Assembly (NCBI RefSeq): GCF_000164695.2
Contig: NC_014643.1
Coordinates: 2,232,001-2,296,000 of the forward strand
Reading direction: 5' to 3'
Length of the DNA: 64,000 bases
Origin: Rothia dentocariosa ATCC 17931
Lineage (GTDB): Bacteria; Actinomycetota; Actinomycetes; Actinomycetales; Micrococcaceae
Position 1 is the first letter of the stretch. Every line of letters starts with the position of its first letter. Made by a program: the position numbers and the translations under genes. The notes under the pieces are model-generated. The model did no database searches and was not told the DNA's origin. It saw only the letters and a list, made by a program, of their open reading frames with translations. Shown piece after piece: positions 36,704 through 43,684 of the stretch.

Positions 36704-38300
36704 ATGAGTTCTTCAATCTCACAGGCAATCCGTGAGCTTGCCGAACCAAAGCTGGCGGAGTTCACGGAGAAGCTGATTCCTACGGTTGATCCCGAGCGGA
36801 TTTTAGGCGTGCGTATGCCCGCACTGCGCAAGCTCGCTAAGAAGCTGCTGCGTGAACATCCGCAGGAAGTCACGGAGTTTAAGGCGGCGGTTCCGCATGA
36901 TTTTCAGGAAGAAGACCTGCTGCATGTGCTGCTTCTGAACGAGGAGCGCGACTTCGCGGCCTGGCATGCGGAAGTTACCGATTTCTTGCCATATATGACG
37001 AACTGGACTCTTACGGATGCCGTCTCCCCAGCCTGTGTGAAGGGCCGCAATGCAGCCAACCTGCCGAAGCTGGAGCGGGCCTGCCTCAACTGGATGCTTG
37101 ATGATCGCGTGTATGTGCAACGTCTAGGCGTGGTAGTGCTCATGTCTCTGTTGGGCACCGAGTATTTCTCACCGGAGCATCTGCGCAAGGAGTACGAATA
37201 CAACGGCATTGAGACCTGCGCCGTGGACGGCATGTGCCAGACCCGCTGCCCCGTGAACATTAACACTGGTGACCTGATTCGCCGCCTGCGTTCTGAGAAC
37301 CAGGACAAGCTGGCTGCTACCGGCTGGAAGGTTGCCGCACAGCAGTGGGGCATCATGGATAAGGTCGCCGGCAAGGCCCTCACCGTGGCGCAGAAGCTGC
37401 CGTTCCCCGTGGTTCACGGCACCACCAACATTGCCCGTAAGGTCATGGGTGATGACATGGTGCCTTCCTACAAGAAGGGCCTGCCGGTCGGTGGCCCGGC
37501 ACGTAAGCCGCACAAGGACGCAACCGCTGAGATTGTGTTCTTCCCCCGCCTGCGTGAACTCCATGTTCGGCGGCGTGGACGGCGACGGTAAGCATGACCC
37601 GGTCAACGCAACTCAGGCGTTCATCCGCCTGTGTGAGCGTGCCGGCGTGAAGTACCGCATCCCGGACAATATTGGCGAGATGTGCTGTGCTACCCCGTGG
37701 AAGTCGAAGGGCTTCACCAACGGCTACTCGATCATGAGCGACCGTGTACTGAAGTCCCTGTGGGAGGCTACTGACGGTGGCCGCCTGCCGGTCGTGTGCG
37801 ACGCTTCGTCCTGTACTGAGGGTCTTGAGGTGATGCGCAAGAAGGTTATTGAGGCGCTTGAGCACAAGATTGTGAACGGTCTGAAGCCGGGCGAGCCGGA
37901 CTTCTCGCGTCTGCGCATGTACGACGCGGTTCAGTTCGCCGCGCACAACATGCTGGATAAGCTGACCGTATCTGCTCCCCTGCCGTCGATTGCACTGCAC
38001 CCGACCTGCTCCATGACTCACCTGGGTACTCAGCCTGCGTTTGAGAAGATTGCGAACGCGATGAGTGCCGACGTGTACGTACCGAAGCACTGGGGTTGCT
38101 GTGGTTACGCGGGTGACCGCGGTATGCTGCACCCCGAGCTGACGGCGAGCGCTACGGAGGCGGAGGCTGCGGAGCTGAGCGAGCAGAAGCAGTTCGCCGC
38201 ATACATTTCGGCGAACCGCACCTGCGAGCAGGGTATGACGGAGGCGACCGGCCACACCTACCAGAACGTGCTGCAACTACTGGAACGCACCACCCGCTAA
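36704..38300 (+). pseudogene. Chimeric remnant: AlkD-like N-terminus fused to the C-terminal third of a YdiJ-like FAD/Fe-S dehydrogenase, frameshifted
   Basis: Residues 1-160 (36704-37183) match a short AlkD-type DNA alkylation repair HEAT-repeat protein (VRMPALRKLAKKLL, FLPYMTNWTLTDAVSP, VQRLGVVVLMSLL) and stop before its C-terminal third. From 37181 the frame continues directly into a copy of the C-terminal part of the dehydrogenase at 43685-46588 (EYEYNGIETCAVDGMC, second 4Fe-4S cluster, both Cys-rich domains). A run of five C at 37543-37547, where the intact gene has a shorter C run, shifts the frame, so translation ends at 37591; the other frame stays open to 38300 and ends at the same stop as the intact gene. 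The first 4Fe-4S motif and all FAD domains are missing, and one CCG motif reads CCA. Confidence 0.85.
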
Positions 38301-38330
38301 AGGGGCTGAGCGCGTAGCAACGGTATAAAG

Positions 38331-38375
38331 AAGGGACCCGGCGGGCTATCTGATGGATAGTCCGCCGGGTCCCTT
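38331..38375 (+). terminator. Terminator after the chimeric remnant
   Basis: A 20-bp stem with one G-T wobble (AAGGGACCCGGCGG.CTATC with GATAG.CCGCCGGGTCCCTT) around a short loop. It lies 30 bases after the stop at 38300 and looks intact. Confidence 0.85.
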
Positions 38376-38380
38376 GCTAA

Positions 38381-38963
38381 TCATTTATTTTTGAACGACC
38401 ACATTCCGCTAAATATCGCAATAAATACAAGTGGTATATACACTACATAAACCCCTATATAGAATATCAGCACAATCATGCTCTCCAATACTTCAGAACG
38501 CGACTTCTTATCCCGTAAACATATCGGATTCTGCTCTGAAAAAGATAAAGCCGCCAGAAAAATTAAAGAAAAAAATCCCCAAAAAATTAAAAGCATGAAA
38601 ATCCCACAGTACAAACACCCATAGCGTAAAGGCTACAATCTGCAGCCCTCCGCTCCTAATCTGCTTCATGAAAATAGCACTAACAAGCATGCATATCCAT
38701 CCCACAATACAAATTATATTCTGCGACCCGGACAAGGGTTCTTGCTGAAGGAAAGTAGCAACATCGGCAAATGGCTTGGCTAGAGCATCAAAATGAACCC
38801 ATTCAAGAAAATTTGAAATACCCATGAGGCCGCTCAGTTCTGTATGGTTCCATAGAGAGTAAATTACCGACATAGAGTACGCAGATACGAAAACACAGAA
38901 AGCTTTCGAGAAAAGATCTTTGTCTACGATATATTTTACTGTGGATTCCATATTGATAGCCAA
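38381..38963 (-). pseudogene. Frame-disrupted hypothetical membrane protein
   Basis: Two overlapping minus-strand frames, one from 38963 to 38508 and the next from about 38614 to 38381, together read like one membrane protein of roughly 190 residues with four to five hydrophobic segments (AFCVFVSAYSMSVIYSLW, IICIVGWICMLVSAIF, IVAFTLWVFVLWDF, then LIFLAALSF and IVLIFYIGVYVVYIPLVFIAIF). The switch must fall in 38508-38614, where the minus strand has T-runs of six, seven and five. GAGGAG precedes a TTG at 38963. No homologue is recognised. Slippage, sequencing error or two genuine overlapping genes are all possible. Confidence 0.45.
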
Positions 38964-39027
38964 CCAAATTCTCCTCAATATACAGAATAATAGAAATTCT
39001 TGAACTATAGCGCAGATATTTATATAT

Positions 39028-39285
39028 CTACATTGAAGAGGCGGGCGTAAAGCTCCCGTTAGCCTCAGTCACGATAATGACCGGACTGCCGCCCGCAATC
39101 TTGTATGCGCGGTGGAGCACTTCAGCATCATCTTCGCCGGGAGCAACCGGGATAACATGACACTCCCCTCCCGCCTGCTGCGCAGCGAGCGCAACAAGCG
39201 CCCTGTGTTCCGGGTTTCGGCGAGCAGACAGGTTGAAACAACCCGCAATACGAGCCCGCTCCTTCATCACCTCGACGCTTGCCAT
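39028..39285 (-). CDS. Small hypothetical protein
   Basis: 85 residues (MASVEVMKERARIAGCFN... GGSPVIIVTEANGSF). AAAGGG lies about eight bases upstream of the ATG at 39285, and its base composition is higher in GC than the AT-rich genes on either side. I recognise no family. It may be a short real gene or a surviving fragment of a larger one; nothing in the flanks continues it. Confidence 0.4.
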   Translation of the reverse strand: MASVEVMKERARIAGCFNLSARRNPEHRALVALAAQQAGGECHVIPVAPGEDDAEVLHRAYKIAGGSPVIIVTEANGSFTPASSM

Positions 39286-39549
39286 ATCTCAACCCTTTCA
39301 AATGCGCCTTCTTACGATAAAGGCTATTGCTTCTTCGTAAGTGGCGTTGCTTTCCATAATACTATTCAGGGATCGATTCTCTTCGACTACGGAACAGTCA
39401 CTGCGGTACTTGTAGCGGTGGTAGTGGAAGTTCCGATGGGAGGAACAGCCACGAATTACCTACCAGTATTTATCCTGCTCCTTTTTCGTCACTGCTGGAT
39501 AGGGCAATGTTGAAGTTGTACGCCATGTCTCGAGCCGGATCGAGATACA
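39286..39549. other. Gene-poor stretch beside the palindrome
   Basis: About 260 bases. A plus-strand frame runs through 39112-39513 but starts inside the small minus-strand ORF and has no ribosome binding site. The part from 39340 to 39513 encodes a hydrophobic run (TVTAVLVAVVVEVPMG) that could be debris of a membrane protein gene; I cannot name it. Confidence 0.3.
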
Positions 39550-39611
39550 TATAGGAAAGGTCCTGGTAGAGGCTATCCAGTTGGATAGCCTCTACCAGGA
39601 CCTTTCCTATA
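39550..39611. repeat. 62-bp palindrome with perfect 30-bp arms
   Basis: Arms 39550-39579 and 39582-39611 are exact reverse complements (each includes GGAAAGGTCCTGGTAGAGGC or its complement) with a two-base GT centre. Neither flank has a T-run, so this is not a classical intrinsic terminator, although it lies 92 bases after the stop of the minus-strand ATPase/STAS gene. No other copy was noticed in the window. Confidence 0.9.
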
Positions 39612-39703
39612 AATTAATAACTTATCATGCCTATAATCAAGGATGGGGATAACAATTTTCCAGTTTTATCCATAAAGAAAATTTATAAACAAGAAACATC
39701 TAA

Positions 39704-40927
39704 CTAAATTTTCTTACGGTCATTACGCGCATACTTGAGCACAAGATCAATATCATCATTTTGATTCATAAAAAATATTTTACGATGATACAATATTTCA
39801 GCTTTAATTATCTCGTCAGCAAAACTTGATGATATAACATCAATTGACTCAAAGTCTAAAACGACATATTCTGCACCATCATTTACTAAATTTCCAATAA
39901 TATTAGAAATTTTGGTTCCGCCATTTCTGGTCGCCACATTAGCTGCATATTGATGCATATGAATAACATGCCCCTGAAGATCTTCATCATAATATTCATC
40001 TGTCTCATCCGAAATATAGTCAATATTTAGAATACTGCTCATGCGCACAGGTTTAGAGACATCCAGACTCCAATTGACACATGTTAAATACTTAACATCA
40101 TCATTATCTCTATTCTTAAATTCAATCGGTGATTTTCCAAAATTATAAGTATCGATGGGCTCATCTTTTGCCTTATTATTCTCATAGGCACCTTTACCGG
40201 AGTCAATCATGAACGTACCACCATTTCGCCTAACAGATTCAGTTAGGCCATAAAGACCCATGCCTTTATTTCTGTTGCCTTTAGAAGTAACTCCCTTATT
40301 CACTGCATATTTAATGATTTTCCCATACTCACCCTTGCTGAAATAATCCATAAAAATACCGGAATCAACCTTGGAATCAGCTACCCCAACCCCCTCACTC
40401 ATACTCCTAATAATTCCTTTTCCAATATCCGTAACTGCTATATTCAACCTCTTTGAGCTAACATGATACTGCATAGAAACATATCCATAGTCAGCCCCGC
40501 TGTGCTGAAAAACATTATCCATGACCTCGTATAGACTCCACGCAAATGTCTGTAGCAACCCCTCTTCCAGAACAATATTGGACATTATCCAATTTTTATA
40601 CTTATCAACAATAAGGCTAATGTTTTCCTCTGTATATTTAAATACAGTATAAAGAGAACTGTGCATTTTTATAGATATATCATTAACTACCACAGGATTA
40701 TTGATTGAAGCCCCCATCTTCACAGCCTCAGGATTGGCGAGTATAACATCCAGACCAAATTCACTCTTATAATAATCAGAAATGGCTGCCAGCCAAGTTG
40801 CCCTGTCTTGAAATACAGGAGCTCCTTTTGCAATAGTTATCTCAACACTAGAATCATCAGAAGATTCGATTCTTTTGACAATTCTTCCAAATTCTTTCAT
40901 TCTCTTTGATTCCATATATATTTCCAT
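39704..40927 (-). CDS. GHKL-type ATPase fused to a C-terminal STAS-like (DUF4325-like) domain
   Basis: 407 residues. N-terminal ~120 residues are not recognised. Residues ~125-245 form a GHKL/HATPase fold: N-box YEVMDNVFQHS (Glu134, Asn138), G1 box TDIGKG (Asp167) and G2 box NKGMGLYG. The last ~75 residues (GTKISNIIGNLVNDGAEYVVLDFESIDVISSSFADEI) resemble STAS-like DUF4325. This joins, in one chain, elements seen in anti-sigma kinase and anti-anti-sigma partners; there is no transmembrane segment. GGAGG precedes the ATG at 40927. The gene is clearly richer in AT than the backbone, suggesting transfer. Its target is unknown. Confidence 0.8.
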   Translation of the reverse strand: MEIYMESKRMKEFGRIVKRIESSDDSSVEITIAKGAPVFQDRATWLAAISDYYKSEFGLDVILANPEAVKMGASINNPVVVNDISIKMHSSLYTVFKYTEENISLIVDKYKNWIMSNIVLEEGLLQTFAWSLYEVMDNVFQHSGADYGYVSMQYHVSSKRLNIAVTDIGKGIIRSMSEGVGVADSKVDSGIFMDYFSKGEYGKIIKYAVNKGVTSKGNRNKGMGLYGLTESVRRNGGTFMIDSGKGAYENNKAKDEPIDTYNFGKSPIEFKNRDNDDVKYLTCVNWSLDVSKPVRMSSILNIDYISDETDEYYDEDLQGHVIHMHQYAANVATRNGGTKISNIIGNLVNDGAEYVVLDFESIDVISSSFADEIIKAEILYHRKIFFMNQNDDIDLVLKYARNDRKKI

Positions 40928-41259
40928 AAGAACCTCCAAAGTTGTAAAATTTTTTGGTCAAATTCGAAAAATAAGAATTATTTATATGCAACACAATCTT
41001 ATGTAAGTTTGTTAATCACCTCCACATTAGAAACCGTGGGCCAGCACATCCCGCAGGGACAGCAAATACAGTGCTTACCTGCCGCTCAGACGTCCTTATC
41101 CGAATCGTACAATTACCGGCACCTCCGAACGGCAACGAACGTAAGTACCATCATTCACATTAGCACGAAGACACCCGCCCGGACTAGGAAAAACTCCCGC
41201 GCAACACAACTTTCTGCACCCCACCGTACTCCCCCACCCGCGCCTCCTCAAGGCATATA
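40928..41259. other. Gene-free stretch between the ATPase/STAS gene and thrS
   Basis: About 330 bases. The composition changes abruptly near 41020 from AT-rich (the promoter side of the ATPase/STAS gene) to ordinary backbone sequence, which may mark the right edge of the acquired segment. No gene or RNA was seen. Confidence 0.4.
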
Positions 41260-41304
41260 AAAACCACCCCCTCCGCAGCTTGTCACCGCAAAGGGGGTGG
41301 TTTT
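41260..41304 (-). terminator. thrS terminator
   Basis: AAAACCACCCCCT pairs exactly with AGGGGGTGGTTTT around a 19-base loop, 33 bases after the thrS stop. The A-tract on the plus strand is a T-tract in the thrS transcript. Confidence 0.92.
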
Positions 41305-41336
41305 CTATATAGCTAGGTTAGAAGCCTAAACCCTTA

Positions 41337-43373
41337 TTACTCAGCAGCCTCGGTGCTGGGCTTGGGGTCTTCGTTCACGCGGTTGCGGATATGCTCCACA
41401 ATACGTGCCACAGCCTCATCAACGGGCACACCGTTTTCCTGTTTGTTGCCGCGGAAGCGGAATGAGACTGCGCCAGCCTCCGCATCCTCGCCGCCAGCAA
41501 TCAGAATAAACGGCACCTTCTCGGTAGAAGCGGTACGAATCTTCTTCGTAAACCGGTCCGAACCGTAATCAACCTCAACGCGCACGCCCTGCTCACGCAG
41601 CTTATCCGCAATCTCGGTCATATAGTCGTTAAAAGCCTCCGCCACAGGCACACAAATCACCTGCACTGGCGAGAGCCACGCCGGGAACGCGCCCGCGTAG
41701 TGCTCAGTCAGCACGCCCAGGAAACGCTCAATCGAACCGAACTTGGCCGAGTGAATCATCACCGGCTCCTGAATTGAACCGTCCGCAGCCTGGTACTCCA
41801 AACCAAACCTGCTGGGCTGGTTGAAGTCATACTGCACGGTGGACATCTGCCAGGTGCGGCCAATCGCGTCCTTCGCCTGCACCGAAATCTTCGGGCCATA
41901 GAACGCGGCCCCACCCGGGTCAGGCACCAGTTCAAGGCCGGTCTCTTGCGCCACCTGCTCCAGCACGGCGGTAGCCTGCTCCCACTGCTCATCGGTGCCG
42001 ATAAACTTATCCTTCTTATCGCCCTCAGTGTCGCGGGTTGAAAGCTCAAGGTAGAAGTCCGTCATACCGAAATCTTCCAGCAGGCTCAGCATGAAATTCA
42101 GCAGGTGCCGCACCTCATCGGGTGCCTGCTCCTTCGTTACATACGAGTGGGAATCGTCCTGCGTAATCATGCGCACACGGGTCAAACCCTGCAGCACGCC
42201 CGACTTCTCGTCACGGTACACGGTGCCGAACTCGAAGAAACGCAGCGGCAGCTCACGGTACGAACGCCCACGCGAACGGTAAATCTCGTTATGCATGGGG
42301 CAGTTCATGGCCTTCAAACGGTAGTTGCCATTATCGAGCACCATCGCAGGGAACATGCCGTCCGCGTAATACGGCAGGTGCCCGGACGTGTAGAACAGGT
42401 CTTCCTTTGAGATGTGCGGGGTGCTCACGTACTGGAAGCCCTCAGCAATATGGCGGGCGCGCACATAATCTTCCATCTCACGCTTAATCACGCCGCCCTT
42501 AGGATGAATCACCGGCAGGCCGGGGCCAATATTCTTGGGGAACGAGAACAGGTCAAGCTCCTTGCCCAGGCGGCGGTGATCGCGGCGCTCAGCTTCGGCA
42601 ATACGGTGCTTATACTCCACCAGCTCATCCTTCGTGGGCCAAGCGGTACCGTAAATACGCTGAAGCATGGGGTTCTTCTCAGAACCGCGCCAATACGCGC
42701 CACCGGCACGCATGAGCGCGTAACCGTTAGCAATCAGCTTGGTATTCGGCAGGTGCGGACCGCGGCACAGGTCATTCCACAACACCTCACCGGTTTTCGG
42801 GTGCACATTGTCATAAATTGTAATCTCGCCCGCGCCAACCTCAACCGAGGCACCCTCTGCGGCATCAGCACCCGAACCGGGGCCTTGGCTAAGCGAAAGC
42901 AGTTCGAGCTTATATGGCTCGTTCTTCATCTCTTCAACCGCTTCATCGTGGGTGACCACGCGGCGGCGGAACAGCTGTCCCGACTTGATGATCTTAATCA
43001 TCGACTTCTCGATCTTCTTCAGATCCTCGGGGGTGAAGGGCTCAGCCACATCAAAATCAAAATAGAAGCCATCCGTAATATAGGGGCCAATGCCCAGCTT
43101 GGCATCTTTGCGGTACTCCTGCACCGCCTGCGCCATCACGTGCGCCGCAGAATGGCGCAGCACATTCAAGCCATCAGGTTCGTCAATGAAAACGGGCTCA
43201 ACGGTATCGCCCTCAGACAGCTTGTGAGAAAGGTCGACCAGCGTGCCATTCACGCGGGCAACCACAATCTTCGCGTTATCCGCAAAGAGTTCAGCGGCGG
43301 TGGCGGCAGTAACCTCGCGCTCCTCACCGGATACGCTGATCTTAATAGGTGCTGACAGTTCAGCGGCAGACAT
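41337..43373 (-). CDS. thrS: Threonine--tRNA ligase
   Basis: 678 residues. TGS domain ([21 protein letters not shown]), editing domain with the [12 protein letters not shown] metal motif, class II core with motif 2 (FRYRDEKSG-like [20 protein letters not shown]) and zinc-site residues ([13 protein letters not shown]), and the anticodon domain ending in [11 protein letters not shown]. It charges tRNA-Thr and edits Ser. AAAGGAG precedes the ATG at 43373. I looked for a T-box leader upstream and found none. Confidence 0.97.
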   Translation of the reverse strand: MSAAELSAPIKISVSGEEREVTAATAAELFADNAKIVVARVNGTLVDLSHKLSEGDTVEPVFIDEPDGLNVLRHSAAHVMAQAVQEYRKDAKLGIGPYITDGFYFDFDVAEPFTPEDLKKIEKSMIKIIKSGQLFRRRVVTHDEAVEEMKNEPYKLELLSLSQGPGSGADAAEGASVEVGAGEITIYDNVHPKTGEVLWNDLCRGPHLPNTKLIANGYALMRAGGAYWRGSEKNPMLQRIYGTAWPTKDELVEYKHRIAEAERRDHRRLGKELDLFSFPKNIGPGLPVIHPKGGVIKREMEDYVRARHIAEGFQYVSTPHISKEDLFYTSGHLPYYADGMFPAMVLDNGNYRLKAMNCPMHNEIYRSRGRSYRELPLRFFEFGTVYRDEKSGVLQGLTRVRMITQDDSHSYVTKEQAPDEVRHLLNFMLSLLEDFGMTDFYLELSTRDTEGDKKDKFIGTDEQWEQATAVLEQVAQETGLELVPDPGGAAFYGPKISVQAKDAIGRTWQMSTVQYDFNQPSRFGLEYQAADGSIQEPVMIHSAKFGSIERFLGVLTEHYAGAFPAWLSPVQVICVPVAEAFNDYMTEIADKLREQGVRVEVDYGSDRFTKKIRTASTEKVPFILIAGGEDAEAGAVSFRFRGNKQENGVPVDEAVARIVEHIRNRVNEDPKPSTEAAE

Positions 43374-43684
43374 GTGTCTCCTTTAGGTTAGGCACGGGGC
43401 CTACTCCCCCAGAGTACGGGGCCAGGATAGGCGCAGCCGTGCAGACTAATCCGCACTGTACAGGTGCACGGACATCACTATTCTACGGCGTTCACAGCAA
43501 ATTTTCAGGTAATGGCTCAGGGTGGACACAATATCAACGATAGTTTCCCTTCATAATGCCTCAGTAAAACGTGTATTTCGGCGTGTAAGCCTAGCCAAAG
43601 CTAAGCAGACATAACGTGTGCAAAAGCACATACTGGAAGGATAGGAAGAGAACTATGCCTACACCGGTAAGGAGATTAAGGCCC
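43374..43684. other. Divergent promoter region of thrS and the YdiJ-like gene
   Basis: About 310 bases between two divergent genes. On the thrS side, repeats such as GTGCACCTGTACAGTGC and GGGGCC.TACTC/GAGTA.GGGGCC could fold, but no T-box specifier or AGGGTGGNACCGCG element is present. Nothing else is defined. Confidence 0.4.

Noticed and set aside
37443..38276. Minus-strand frame of 277 codons opposite the dehydrogenase remnant
   Set aside because: The plus strand matches the intact gene at 45473-46588 base for base in layout; the reverse frame is a shadow of that coding pattern.
39112..39513. Plus-strand frame of 133 codons in the islet
   Set aside because: It starts inside the small minus-strand ORF, has no ribosome binding site and matches no family. 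The hydrophobic end may be debris but cannot be supported as a gene.
42414..43355. A long plus-strand frame (313 codons) opposite thrS
   Set aside because: It is antisense to the well-supported ThrRS, has no ribosome binding site and no recognisable product. Long mirror frames are common opposite GC-leaning genes.
43374..43684. Possible T-box riboswitch ahead of thrS
   Set aside because: No antiterminator consensus (AGGGTGGNACCGCG-like) and no terminator between leader and gene; only short GC-rich repeats are present.
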